A stretch of DNA of 64,000 nt from DATKHR01 sp035510155 (GCA_035510155.1 DATKHR010000065.1:10305-74304), one strand, 5' to 3'; shown: positions 34,834 through 43,601, counted from the first letter of the stretch. Numbers and translations are program-made. The notes: generated by a model from the sequence alone, not told the origin.

Positions 34834-35916
34834 ATGCGCATCCTCGGGATCGAGACCTCGTGCGACGAGACCGCCGCCGCCGTTGTCGAAGAAACGGGTG
34901 ACGGATTCAAGCCATGGGCGATCCGTTCGAACGTCATTGCCTCACAGGTCCCAATCCATCGTGACTGGGGAGGCGTCGTTCCCGAGCTGGCATCGCGCCA
35001 GCACATTCGCGACATCTCCGGCGTCGTCGAGCGCGCGCTCGACGACGCGCAGACGTCGTGGCGCGATCTCGGCGCTGTAGCCGTGACCCAGGGGCCCGGG
35101 CTGGTCGGCTCCTTGCTCATCGGCGTGTCGTTCGCCAAGGCCGCGGCAGCCGCCGCCCGGCTGCCTCTTGTGGCCGTGCATCACCTTGCCGGCCACATCG
35201 AGTCGCTCGTGCTGGAGAACGGCGAGATGCCTCTCCCGGCCGTGGTTCTCGTCGTTTCCGGTGGCCACACCAGCCTTTATCACGTCGATCGGCCGGGACA
35301 TTACGCGCTCATCAGTCGAACGCGTGACGATGCGGCGGGCGAGGCGTACGACAAGGTGGCGAAGCTGCTCGGTCTCGGGTACCCCGGCGGGCCGATCATC
35401 GACCGACTCGCCGCGCGGGGGAATGATCGTGCGGTCGCGTTGCCGACGACGAGGCTGACGCATGCGGACAGGAATGCGCCGGATCTGCGGGGCGATCTGG
35501 ACTTCAGCTTCAGCGGGCTGAAGACGGCCGTAATGCGCTACGTTCGGGGGAGAGGCGCCGCCCGTTTTCCGGGCGAAACAGGCGGCGCGCCGCCGCCCTT
35601 CACTGAAAGCGAAATCGCGGATATCTGCGCCAGCTTTCAGCGGGTGGTCGTGGCCGTGCTGGTCGAGCGGTTATTCGATGCGGCCAGGCGGTTTCAGGCC
35701 AGAAGCGTGGGGATTTCCGGCGGAGTCTCCGCGAACAGCCGCTTGCGCGCGGAGCTCGAGGCGCGCGGCAGGGCGCGCGAGGTTCCGACCTTCGTGCCGA
35801 GCCTGGCGCTGGCGACCGACAACGCGGCCATGATCGCGGCGGCTGGTCTGCGCAGGCTTCACACAGGGCTCGTCGCGCCGGCCGATCTCAACGCGGACGC
35901 CGCGTTGTCGCTCTGA
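34834..35916 (+). CDS. tsaD: tRNA N6-adenosine threonylcarbamoyltransferase
   Basis: Catalyses the last step of the t6A37 modification of tRNAs that read ANN codons, with TsaB and TsaE. N-terminal MRILGIETSCDETAAAVV is the ASKHA ATPase start; metal-binding histidines are in VAVHHLAGHIESL (His117, His121); GGHTSLY and GGVSANSRLR are further conserved segments. Length (360 aa) is typical. ATG 34834 fits the conserved N-terminus; a frame opening inside mtnA is not used. tsaB and tsaE are not in this window. Confidence 0.97.
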   Translation: MRILGIETSCDETAAAVVEETGDGFKPWAIRSNVIASQVPIHRDWGGVVPELASRQHIRDISGVVERALDDAQTSWRDLGAVAVTQGPGLVGSLLIGVSFAKAAAAAARLPLVAVHHLAGHIESLVLENGEMPLPAVVLVVSGGHTSLYHVDRPGHYALISRTRDDAAGEAYDKVAKLLGLGYPGGPIIDRLAARGNDRAVALPTTRLTHADRNAPDLRGDLDFSFSGLKTAVMRYVRGRGAARFPGETGGAPPPFTESEIADICASFQRVVVAVLVERLFDAARRFQARSVGISGGVSANSRLRAELEARGRAREVPTFVPSLALATDNAAMIAAAGLRRLHTGLVAPADLNADAALSL

Positions 35917-35926
35917 CGACGATCTG

Positions 35927-36436
35927 ATGGCCCGCGAGTTCCCGTCTCACCCCATTGTCGGCGTTGGCGCCGTGGTGGTGGACGGCGAGTCCGTTCTGCT
36001 CATCCGGCGCGGACAGGAACCGCTGAAGGGCGAGTGGAGTCTGCCGGGCGGGGCTGTGGAGCTCGGCGAAACGCTCGATGCCGCCATAGTGCGCGAGGTG
36101 CGCGAGGAGACAGGGCTCGACATCGCGGTTGGTCCCGTCGTCGAAGTACTCGATCGGCTGCGCCTGGCGTCCGACGGCCGGGTCCGCTTTCACTATGTGC
36201 TCATCGACTTTCTGTGCCGGCCGGCGGCGTCAGCATCAGGACCGCGCTCAGCCTCAACCTCCTCAACCGCGCCGATCGCCTCCGCGTCCGACGCGGACGC
36301 CGCCGAGTGGGTTGACGTGAAGGATCTGGCTGCCTACCGGGTCGCCGACGCGACGGTCCGGGTCATTCGCAAGGCTTTCGATCGCTCTCGGGCCGGATCG
36401 TGGGCTCCCCTCGGCGGGTATCAGAAGGGCGAATAG
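35927..36436 (+). CDS. Nudix hydrolase
   Basis: Nucleoside-diphosphate-linked hydrolase with an intact Nudix box GGAVELGETLDAAIVREVREETGL (residues 41-64, given by its key residues Gly41, Glu46, Arg57, Glu58, Glu60, Glu61). The N-terminus PIVGVGAVVVDGESVLLIRRG is typical of the ADP-ribose or NADH pyrophosphatase-like group. An Ala/Ser-rich insert (PAASASGPRSASTSSTAPIA) lengthens the loop after the box. Starts 10 nt after tsaD, so probably the last gene of the operon. The stop lies 4 nt from the convergent permease stop. Substrate not assignable. Confidence 0.85.
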   Translation: MAREFPSHPIVGVGAVVVDGESVLLIRRGQEPLKGEWSLPGGAVELGETLDAAIVREVREETGLDIAVGPVVEVLDRLRLASDGRVRFHYVLIDFLCRPAASASGPRSASTSSTAPIASASDADAAEWVDVKDLAAYRVADATVRVIRKAFDRSRAGSWAPLGGYQKGE

Positions 36437-36440
36437 CTGA

Positions 36441-37943
36441 TCACTGCGCCCTTGGCTTCCACGCCAGGTATACAGGCACGCCCATCAGCACGATGATCAG
36501 GCCCGGCCAGGTGGTCGCCGTTCGGTACACGAACAGGACGAGCAAGATGGTCGCGGCGCCCGCGATATAGAGTGCAGGGACGACGGGATAACCCACGGCT
36601 CGATAGGGTCGATCGACGCCGGGTCGTGTCACGCGCAGCCGAAAGATGCCTGCGATGGTCAGGATGTAGAAGATCAACGCCGCGGAGATCACGTAGTTGA
36701 GCAAGTTGCTGTACAGGTTGCCGTACGTGCGCGCGGCTGCGTCGTAGGTGCGCGGCAGCACCAGGAACGCGGCCCAGCATCCCTGCAAGACCAGCGCCCA
36801 CGCCGGTACTTTTGCGGCGTTCAATTGTCCCGACCTCCGGAAGAACAAGCCATCCCGTGCCATGGCGTAGTACGCGCGCGCCCCGGCGAGGATCAGCCCG
36901 TTCATGCAGCCAAAGGTCGAGATCATGATCGCGATCGCCATGATTGTCGGGCCGAGCCCACGGAAGATGGCGTTCACGGTGGCCGTTGCGACGCGATCGC
37001 CGGCCGCATGTTGAATCTGATCGAAAGGCAGCGTCACCAGGTACGCGACGTTTGCGAGCAGATACAAGCCGATCACGACGCCGGTGCCAAGAGCCAGTGA
37101 CAGCGGGATGTTGCGGCGCGGATCTTTGACCTCGCCCGCCGTGAACGTGATGTTGTTCCAGGCGTCGGCGGAAAAGAGCGATCCGGTCTGCGACACGCAA
37201 ATGGCGACGAACAAACCGAACGCGGTGACCGCCGTGAGGCCCGGCACGATCTCCACGACGCCTCGCACCTCCAACAGACGGCCGAAATTGTCGGCAATCG
37301 CCCGGCTGTTCCAGCCGAGCAGCAGCCCGACGAGGATCAGACCCGCGAGCGCGCCGGTCTTCGCGGTCGTGAACACATTCTGAATAATCTTTCCGTATTC
37401 GAGACCGCGTGTGTTCGTCCACGTCAGGAGCGCGATCACCAGGACGCCGATCGCCTGCGTGGTCGAGAGCGACAGCGCGTAGCCGGCCGAGACGTGGATC
37501 GGTCCAATGAGGTAGTTGTCGTCGCGGATCCACGGGACGAGCGCGCCGAAGTAACGCGCGAAGCCGACGGCGACGGCGGCAATTGTGCCGGTCTGAATCA
37601 CCAGGAACAGCGTCCACCCGTAGAGAAACCCCCACAGCGGCGAGAACGCCTCGCGCAGATAGACGTATTGGCCGCCCGCCCGTGGCATCATGGCGGCCAA
37701 CTCGCCGTAAGAAAGCGCGCCGACTACGGTGAGGAGGCCGGTGAGGACCCAGGCACCCAGCAGCCACCCGGGACTCCCGACGGTGCGTGCCATGTCGGCC
37801 GAAACAATGAAGATGCCGGATCCGATCATCGAGCCGACGACGACCATCGTGGAATCGTAGAGGCCGAGGCCGCGGTGAAATTCGGTATCGAGGGCTATGG
37901 CGACCGGCTCGACGCGGGTTGCCTGCACAGTGGAATTGGCCAT
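36441..37943 (-). CDS. APC-family amino acid permease
   Basis: Inner-membrane amino acid/polyamine transporter with about 12 transmembrane segments. The first helix holds the characteristic broken segment VGSMIGSGIFIVSADM, followed by GELAAMMPRAGGQYVYLREAF, which matches the consensus around helix 3 of LAT/SteT-like exchangers. The protein is 500 aa, and the ATG has AGGAG at 6 nt. It is a single gene, convergent with the Nudix gene and divergent from the HD protein. Substrate and direction are unknown. Confidence 0.88.
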   Translation of the reverse strand: MANSTVQATRVEPVAIALDTEFHRGLGLYDSTMVVVGSMIGSGIFIVSADMARTVGSPGWLLGAWVLTGLLTVVGALSYGELAAMMPRAGGQYVYLREAFSPLWGFLYGWTLFLVIQTGTIAAVAVGFARYFGALVPWIRDDNYLIGPIHVSAGYALSLSTTQAIGVLVIALLTWTNTRGLEYGKIIQNVFTTAKTGALAGLILVGLLLGWNSRAIADNFGRLLEVRGVVEIVPGLTAVTAFGLFVAICVSQTGSLFSADAWNNITFTAGEVKDPRRNIPLSLALGTGVVIGLYLLANVAYLVTLPFDQIQHAAGDRVATATVNAIFRGLGPTIMAIAIMISTFGCMNGLILAGARAYYAMARDGLFFRRSGQLNAAKVPAWALVLQGCWAAFLVLPRTYDAAARTYGNLYSNLLNYVISAALIFYILTIAGIFRLRVTRPGVDRPYRAVGYPVVPALYIAGAATILLVLFVYRTATTWPGLIIVLMGVPVYLAWKPRAQ

Positions 37944-38000
37944 CAGGCGCTCCTGAACTAAGATTCCGGAACGTTATCACGGGTTGTTGAAAGCGAGTCT

Positions 38001-38573
38001 ATGTCCTTGAATCGCAGCGAAGCCTGGCAACTGTTGACCGAGTACACGAAGAGCGAGAGCCTCCTGAAACATGCACTGGCCGTCGAAGCGGCCTTGCGTG
38101 GCTACGCGCGCAAGTTCGGTGAGGATGAAGACGATTGGGGCGTCACTGCGCTCCTACACGACTTTGACTACGAGCGATGGCCGACGCTCGGCGACCATCC
38201 CAACAAAGGCAGCGAGATCCTGCGGGCGAAGGGGTACCCGGACTGGATGATCCGGGCGATCCTGTCGCATGCCATGGAGATCACCGGCGTAACGCGCGAG
38301 AGCCGGCTCGAAAAGACGCTCTTTGCCTGCGACGAGCTTGCCGGCTTCATAACCGCAGCGGCGCTCGTCCGGCCGAGCAGGAGCGTGCTGGATCTGGAGG
38401 CCAGCTCGGTGAAAAAGCGGATGAAGGACAAGGCGTTTGCCCGTGGCGTCAAACGAGAAGACCTCGTCTCGGGCGCCGAGATCCTCGGGTTGGCGCTCGA
38501 CGACCACGTCACGAATGTCATTGGATTCATGCGTGAGCGCGCCGGCGAGCTCGGGTTGCGGGGTTCGCTCTGA
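38001..38573 (+). CDS. HD-domain protein (HDIG-type putative phosphohydrolase)
   Basis: Metal-dependent HD-superfamily protein. Ligands are His22 in LLKHALAVE, the doublet HD in LLHDFDYERW near residue 52, His in GDHPNKG near residue 64, and a later histidine in ILSHAMEITGV, with Asp in CDELAGFI. The compact 190-aa size and this pattern match the small HDIG proteins found in many bacteria with unknown substrate; nucleotidase activity is possible. No other domain. Divergent from the permease with 57 bp between starts; no strong ribosome site. Confidence 0.8.
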   Translation: MSLNRSEAWQLLTEYTKSESLLKHALAVEAALRGYARKFGEDEDDWGVTALLHDFDYERWPTLGDHPNKGSEILRAKGYPDWMIRAILSHAMEITGVTRESRLEKTLFACDELAGFITAAALVRPSRSVLDLEASSVKKRMKDKAFARGVKREDLVSGAEILGLALDDHVTNVIGFMRERAGELGLRGSL

Positions 38574-38640
38574 CAGGCTCATGACGAGCCGTACGGAGCT
38601 TCCATCGGCGCGCGGTTCGGACCTTTTCGCCCTCAGGCGC

Positions 38641-38660
38641 CGTATATCCCCGTATATCGA
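38641..38660. repeat. 10-bp tandem duplication before the ABC locus
   Basis: CGTATATCCC CGTATATCGA, two adjacent 10-mers sharing CGTATATC, directly upstream of the first ABC gene. One helical turn apart, they could serve as a regulator site or overlap a -10 element. Confidence 0.4.
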
Positions 38661-38665
38661 ACTCC

Positions 38666-39640
38666 ATGGCTGAAGCCTCTCCCGCGGCGTCGACCGTGAC
38701 GCTCGATGGCGTGACCGTGGCCTACGGCGCGAGCCGGAGGGCGGGAGCCCGCGGATCGGACAATGTCGCGCTTCGCGACGTGACGGCGTCGTTCCTGCCG
38801 GGCGCCGTCGGGCTGCTCGGGCCGAATGGCGCCGGCAAGAGCACCATGATCAAGTCGCTTCTGGGCTTTCTCATGCCGGAGCGGGGCCGCATGCGCGTGC
38901 TCGGGCTGGACGTTGCCGAGGCGCCGCTCGAAATTCGCGCGCGCGTGGGCTACATGCCGGAGACGGACGGGCACATCCCGGGGATGAACGCTGTGTCCTT
39001 CGTGGCGTATTGCGGCGAGCTCGCCGGCTTGCCGCACGTCGACGCCATGCAGCGCGCGCACGAAGTGTTGTTCTATGTCGGCCTCGGGGAAGCGCGGTAC
39101 CGGAACGTCGAGACGTACTCGACCGGCATGAAGCAGCGCATCAAGCTCGCGCAGGCGCTTGTTCACGATCCGGATCTGCTGTTTCTGGACGAGCCGACCA
39201 ACGGGATGGATCCCAGGGGGCGCGACGAGATGCTCGAGCTCGTGCGCGACCTGGCCCATAACAAGGGCGTCAACCTGATTCTCTCGTCACATCTGCTTCC
39301 CGACGTCGAATACACCTGCGAGCACGTCGTCGTCATGGACAAGGGCCGCGTGGCCACGGCAGGACCGATTGCGGCGTTGAAGCAGCCACGCGGACGCGTC
39401 TACGAGCTGCGCGTGAAGACTCCCAACGGCGATCTCGAAGCGTTTCTCGAACGGTTGCGCGCCGCTGGTCTCGATTGTCACGCGACCGACGAGGACGTCA
39501 TGAGGGTGTTCGTCCCCGGCGAAGGCGGGGCTCGAGAAATCTTCGCCCTGGCCGCGTCCGATCACGTCCAGGTTCGTCATTTGCGGCCAAGCGTGCCGAC
39601 GCTCGAAGACGTATTCGCCAAAGCGGTGGGGGAAGAGTAA
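38666..39640 (+). CDS. ABC transporter ATP-binding protein
   Basis: Nucleotide-binding subunit of an ABC-2 type exporter. Walker A GPNGAGKST near residue 50, signature YSTGMKQRIKLAQAL near residue 152, Walker B LLFLDEPTNGMDP near 170, and switch His in LILSSHLLPDVE. An N-terminal extension (about 25 residues with SRRAGARGSD between the first strands) lengthens the first beta sheet. A DUF4162-like C-terminal domain (about 240-320) follows, common in exporters. First gene of a five-gene locus on the plus strand, ending with a 68-nt spacer carrying the 7-nt array before the permease. Confidence 0.9.
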   Translation: MAEASPAASTVTLDGVTVAYGASRRAGARGSDNVALRDVTASFLPGAVGLLGPNGAGKSTMIKSLLGFLMPERGRMRVLGLDVAEAPLEIRARVGYMPETDGHIPGMNAVSFVAYCGELAGLPHVDAMQRAHEVLFYVGLGEARYRNVETYSTGMKQRIKLAQALVHDPDLLFLDEPTNGMDPRGRDEMLELVRDLAHNKGVNLILSSHLLPDVEYTCEHVVVMDKGRVATAGPIAALKQPRGRVYELRVKTPNGDLEAFLERLRAAGLDCHATDEDVMRVFVPGEGGAREIFALAASDHVQVRHLRPSVPTLEDVFAKAVGEE

Positions 39641-39660
39641 CGGTGAGCGCGTCGCACCTG

Positions 39661-39709
39661 AAGCCACGAGCCACGAGTACCGAGCCACGAGCCACGAGTA
39701 CCGAGTAAT
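39661..39709 (+). repeat. 7-nt periodic array abutting the permease start codon
   Basis: AAGCCAC GAGCCAC GAGTACC GAGCCAC GAGCCAC GAGTACC GAGTAAT: seven 7-mers, or a 21-bp unit repeated twice, ending so that the last unit runs into the ATG at 39708. GAG lies at every seventh base. Confidence 0.85.
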
Positions 39710-40544
39710 GCCCATCCACGATCAGGGCTATCGCCGATACAGCGGCGGCAAGACGCGCGGGCGCGGATGGACGGTCATCGCCCGGAACGGCATCCGGTCG
39801 TTTCTCGGGAAGAAGGCGTTTCTGGGCCTGATGCTGCTGTCGTGGTTTCCTTTTTTCGTCCGCGCCGTGCAGATCTACGCGGCGGCCAATCTGCCGCAAG
39901 CGGCGTTTCTCGCACCCAAAGCCGAGACGTTCCGCCAGTTTCTCGATCAGCAGGAAATCTTCGTATTCTTCGTCACCGTGTATATCGGCGCGGGCCTCAT
40001 CGCCAACGACCGCCGGGCCAATGCGCTCCAGATCTATCTGTCGAAGCCGCTCACACGCGCCGAGTACGTCTTCGGCAAGCTCGCGATCCTCATGACGTTC
40101 CTGCTGCTGGTCACATGGGTGCCGGCCATCCTGCTGCTGCTCATTCAGATTGCGTTCGCCGGCAGCCTGACGTTCATCAAGAACAACGCCTTCCTGCTTC
40201 CGGCCATTACCGTGTTTGCCTTCGTACAGGCGGCGGTCGTCGCCGCGACCATGCTTGCGTTGTCGTCGCTGTCGAACAGCAGCCGCTACGTTGGCATCCT
40301 GTACGCAGCCGTCCTGTTCTTCACGCAGGCGATCTACGGCGTGGTCTACGCCGTGACACGGAGCACGGGCATGTCGTGGATTTCCCTGTCGGCGGATCTC
40401 ACGCAGGTTGGCGACGTCATCTTCCGTCTGCCGCCGAAGTACGACACACCGTCCGTCGTGTCGTTCATGGTGATCGTGGCGGTGACCGCGGGTTCCGCGC
40501 TCATCCTCGATCGCCGGATCCGCGGGGTCGAGGTCATACGGTGA
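39708..40544 (+). CDS. ABC-2 type permease
   Basis: Integral membrane subunit of an ABC exporter. About six transmembrane segments, with a short cytosolic N-terminus containing DQGYRRYSGGKTRGRGW, typical for this permease group, and YIGAGLIANDRRANALQIYLSKPLTRAEYVFGK, the conserved coupling segment. The stop overlaps the GTG of the following ATPase (GTGA). No classical ribosome site; the periodic repeat stands in its place. Cargo unknown. Confidence 0.88.
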   Translation: MPIHDQGYRRYSGGKTRGRGWTVIARNGIRSFLGKKAFLGLMLLSWFPFFVRAVQIYAAANLPQAAFLAPKAETFRQFLDQQEIFVFFVTVYIGAGLIANDRRANALQIYLSKPLTRAEYVFGKLAILMTFLLLVTWVPAILLLLIQIAFAGSLTFIKNNAFLLPAITVFAFVQAAVVAATMLALSSLSNSSRYVGILYAAVLFFTQAIYGVVYAVTRSTGMSWISLSADLTQVGDVIFRLPPKYDTPSVVSFMVIVAVTAGSALILDRRIRGVEVIR

Positions 40545-41503
40545 TTGACCACCCGCACGACCGTGTGGCGGACGGGCAGGCCGTTCCGGCCATCGCCGCC
40601 GATCACCTCTCCAAGTGGTATGGACAGGTCATCGGATTGAACGACGTGTCGGTGTCGGTTCCCTCCGGCGTCACGGGTCTGCTCGGCCCAAACGGAGCCG
40701 GCAAGTCCACGTTCATGAAGCTCATGACCGGCCAGTTGAAGCCGAGCAAAGGCGCCATTACCGTCCTTGGTGAGCCGATCTGGGAGAATCCAAGGCTATT
40801 CTTCCGGATCGGGTTCTGCCCCGAGCAGGATGCGTTCTACGAGCGCATGACGGGGCTCGAGTGGGTGAGCGCGCTCGTCCGCTTGAACGGGTTCGCCGAG
40901 GATGACGCGCGGGCGACGGCGAGCCGGGCGATCGAAGCGGTCGATTTGACCGAGGCGGCGAACAAGAAAATCGGCGCCTACAGCAAAGGCATGCGGCAGC
41001 GCGTCAAGATGGCGCAGGCGCTCGCCCACGACCCGGAGCTCCTGATTCTGGACGAACCGCTGGCGGGCATGGATCCCATCATGCGGCGCAGGACCATCCG
41101 AATGATCAGAGACTGGGGCCGCGCCGGCAAGACCATCATCGTCTCGAGCCACATCCTGCACGAGATCGAGTCGATGACGTCCAACATCCTGCTCATCAAT
41201 CAGGGCCGGATTCTCGCCGAGGGCAACGTCCACCAGATTCGGGATCTCATCGATGATCATCCCCATACGATTTACGTCAGGGCCGACGAGACGCGAGCGC
41301 TCGCCCGGGAATTTCTTGGCTACGACGACGTACTGAGCCTGAGGTTCGAGGACAATGCGGTCGTCGTGCAGACGGGACGCCCGGATGCCTTCTACGCGCG
41401 ATTGACCGACCTCGCGGCGTCGGGCGCAGCCGGCGCGATTCATGAGGTCACGTCACCGGACGACAACCTTCAGGCGGTTTTCCAGTATCTGGTCAGGACA
41501 TAG
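40541..41503 (+). CDS. Second ABC transporter ATP-binding protein
   Basis: ATPase subunit paralogous to the one at 38666. Walker A GPNGAGKST, signature YSKGMRQRVKMAQAL, Walker B LLILDEPLAGMDP, and switch SSHILHEIE are intact, with a C-terminal DUF4162-like domain (about 225-320). GTG 40541 overlaps the permease stop by 4 nt and starts just before VADGQAVPAIAADHLSKWYG; a long frame upstream through the permease is not coding. It probably pairs with the permease at 39708 or 41551, giving two transporter halves. Confidence 0.9.
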   Translation: MIDHPHDRVADGQAVPAIAADHLSKWYGQVIGLNDVSVSVPSGVTGLLGPNGAGKSTFMKLMTGQLKPSKGAITVLGEPIWENPRLFFRIGFCPEQDAFYERMTGLEWVSALVRLNGFAEDDARATASRAIEAVDLTEAANKKIGAYSKGMRQRVKMAQALAHDPELLILDEPLAGMDPIMRRRTIRMIRDWGRAGKTIIVSSHILHEIESMTSNILLINQGRILAEGNVHQIRDLIDDHPHTIYVRADETRALAREFLGYDDVLSLRFEDNAVVVQTGRPDAFYARLTDLAASGAAGAIHEVTSPDDNLQAVFQYLVRT

Positions 41504-41504
41504 T

Positions 41505-41536
41505 CCAGAGAACACGGCCACAGAGGCACAGAGAAG
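41505..41536. repeat. 8-nt periodic array between ATPase and permease genes
   Basis: CCAGAGAA CACGGCCA CAGAGGCA CAGAGAAG: four 8-mers with a CAGAG core, starting two bases after the ATPase stop and ending 14 nt before the permease ATG. Similar CACAGAGGCACAGAG strings are seen in spacers of various bacteria. Confidence 0.7.
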
Positions 41537-41550
41537 GCGCTCACCGAACC

Positions 41551-42384
41551 ATGCGAAGCCAGCGAACTCCCGCCCTCGTGCCATCGGCGATGCGCATCTT
41601 CGATTTGTCGCTGGGGCAGATGCTCTGGTCCCGCCGATCGGTGTTTCTTGGCGTGCTGCTGGGCGGTCCGGTCCTGCTCGCCCTCGGGCTTCGTGTGATC
41701 TCCGCGCTGTACCTGTCGGGCTTCCGGATCAACGGCGCGATGGCTGGCGGGGCGACCATCTTCGGGATGATGATCTGGTTGCTGTATCTGCGGTTCATTA
41801 TTCCGGTGCTGGGCGTCTTCTACGGGACGGCGCTCATCGCCGATGAAGTCGAGGACAAGACGATTACCTATCTTTTCACGCGGCCGATTCCGCGGAGAGC
41901 CGTGCTCGTCGGCAAGTACTTCGCGTACCTCGTGTGCACGTCGCTTCTGATCCTGCCTTCCGTCGTGCTCGTCTATTTCTTGATTGTCCCGATCGGGGAC
42001 GGAAGCATCGGCGCAGCTTTTCCGTCGCTCGTGAAGGATCTCGGCATGCTCGTCGTGGGCCTCGCCGCGTACGGCGCAGTCTTCGCGCTCGTCGGCACGC
42101 GACTCAAGCGCCCGCTCGTCGCGGGACTTGTATTTGCGTTCGGGTGGGAGCCGGGCGTCATGTTTTTTCCGGGTTACCTGAGGCGCGCGACGGTGGCCTA
42201 TTATCTGCAAGCACTTGTCACGCACGAGATGCCGCAGGACTCCGCCGTCAGCGTCCTGCTGCAGGTGTTTCGCGAGGTGCCGGACGTTCTGACGAGTCTG
42301 GCATCGCTCGGACTCATCACGGTGGCGGCATTGTGGGTGGCGGGGCGATCGGTCGAACAGCGGGAATACGTTCTCGATCAATAA
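41551..42384 (+). CDS. ABC-2 type permease, second copy
   Basis: Integral membrane protein of 277 aa with six predicted transmembrane segments. The coupling segment YGTALIADEVEDKTITYLFTRPIPRRAVLVGKYF is shared in pattern with the permease at 39708 and with ABC-2 exporters generally. It completes the second pair with the ATPase upstream. Starts 47 nt after that ATPase, with the 8-nt array in between. Cargo unknown; relatives are annotated only as permeases. Confidence 0.85.
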   Translation: MRSQRTPALVPSAMRIFDLSLGQMLWSRRSVFLGVLLGGPVLLALGLRVISALYLSGFRINGAMAGGATIFGMMIWLLYLRFIIPVLGVFYGTALIADEVEDKTITYLFTRPIPRRAVLVGKYFAYLVCTSLLILPSVVLVYFLIVPIGDGSIGAAFPSLVKDLGMLVVGLAAYGAVFALVGTRLKRPLVAGLVFAFGWEPGVMFFPGYLRRATVAYYLQALVTHEMPQDSAVSVLLQVFREVPDVLTSLASLGLITVAALWVAGRSVEQREYVLDQ

Positions 42385-42434
42385 TTTGGGAACGTGGCGC
42401 AAGGCCCGTCCGTATAAGAGTATCGAGGGGCCCT

Positions 42435-43517
42435 ATGACGGCGAGAACCCGGTATTTCGTGATTGTTTCGCTTCTGGTGCTTAGTGTGGGGCTTGGCACC
42501 GGCCTCGTCGCCTACTACATCGGATTCCCAGCCGGCGCGTTTACGCGCACGGGCGGCCCTGAGGAATTGCAGTTTATTCCGCGCGACGCAACGGTTGTGG
42601 CCTATGCGGATGTTCGTGAAGTCATGGCGTCGGAGTTGAGGCAGAAGCTCCAAGCCTCCGTCCCCGTGGCTCCCGACGGGCGGCGCGAATTCGAAGACAA
42701 GACCGGCATCAACATCGAAACCGACGTCGACCGCGTCGTCGCGTGCCTCAATCCCTCCCGTCACAGCACGAAGCCGGAAAACGCTCAAGGCGCGGGTATG
42801 GTCCTCGCGCGCGGGCGCTTCAATGAGACGAAGATTGAGGCTTTGATGCGGGAGCACGGCGCGGGAGTCGAGGACTACCGTGGGAAGCGATTGATCACCG
42901 GCACCATGCTCGCCGATCGGAACGGCGACAACAGCGGCGACAACATCCACGCCGGACAGAATCACGAGCTCGCCGTGGTTTTTCTCGAGCCCGGACTCCT
43001 CGCAATTGGGACCCCCGTCCTCGTCCGGTCAGCTGTCGACCTTCACCAGGCAGGCGACAATCCGCAAGCCGGCCTGCAGAGCGTTGCGAGCAACGATGAG
43101 CTGATGAGCCTCGTGCGATCGCTCGAAGCCGGCAACCTGTGGGCGGTCGGTCGCTTCGACGTGCTCGAATCGCAGGCACATCTCCCGCCGGAAGTCACGA
43201 CGCGCCTGCCCGCGATCACGTGGTTTGCCGTCAGCGGTCACGTCAACGGAGGGCTGCGCGGCCTGATTCGCGCGGAGGCGCGAGACGAGGAAGCCGCCAA
43301 CAACCTGCGTGACGTCGTGCGTGGTTTCGTCGCGCTCGGCAAGATGCAGGCCGGCTCGCGATCCGATGTCCAAGCGTTGATGCAGTCGCTCGAACTCGGC
43401 GGCACGGGCAAAACGGTTGCGCTCTCGTTCAACGTGCCGGCCGAAATCTTCGAGGCTGTTGCCGCCGCAGCCGGGAGTCGCGCACCCCGGGGAGAGAAGA
43501 AGCCCGAGATTCGGTAA
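42435..43517 (+). CDS. Membrane-anchored periplasmic protein of unknown function
   Basis: Not recognised. An N-terminal signal anchor (about residues 7-29: FVIVSLLVLSVGLGTGLVAYYIGFP) precedes a soluble region of about 325 residues with mixed alpha/beta character. Its opening motif FIPRDATVVAYADVREVM, followed by RGRFNETKIEALMREHG and LAIGTPVLVRSAVDLHQ, resembles DUF3352-like or helical proteins that sense unknown ligands, but no active site is apparent. ATG 42435 with GAGGGG close upstream is the start; a longer frame reading through the permease is not coding. 50 nt after the second permease, so likely part of the ABC locus as an accessory factor. Confidence 0.65.
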   Translation: MTARTRYFVIVSLLVLSVGLGTGLVAYYIGFPAGAFTRTGGPEELQFIPRDATVVAYADVREVMASELRQKLQASVPVAPDGRREFEDKTGINIETDVDRVVACLNPSRHSTKPENAQGAGMVLARGRFNETKIEALMREHGAGVEDYRGKRLITGTMLADRNGDNSGDNIHAGQNHELAVVFLEPGLLAIGTPVLVRSAVDLHQAGDNPQAGLQSVASNDELMSLVRSLEAGNLWAVGRFDVLESQAHLPPEVTTRLPAITWFAVSGHVNGGLRGLIRAEARDEEAANNLRDVVRGFVALGKMQAGSRSDVQALMQSLELGGTGKTVALSFNVPAEIFEAVAAAAGSRAPRGEKKPEIR

Positions 43518-43601
43518 CACACGGCCCGCGTTTGTCATCATTTTTTCACACATCCGCGCCGGTTGACGCACTCGCGCCGTGCACCTACACTCCACGGCAG
43601 G

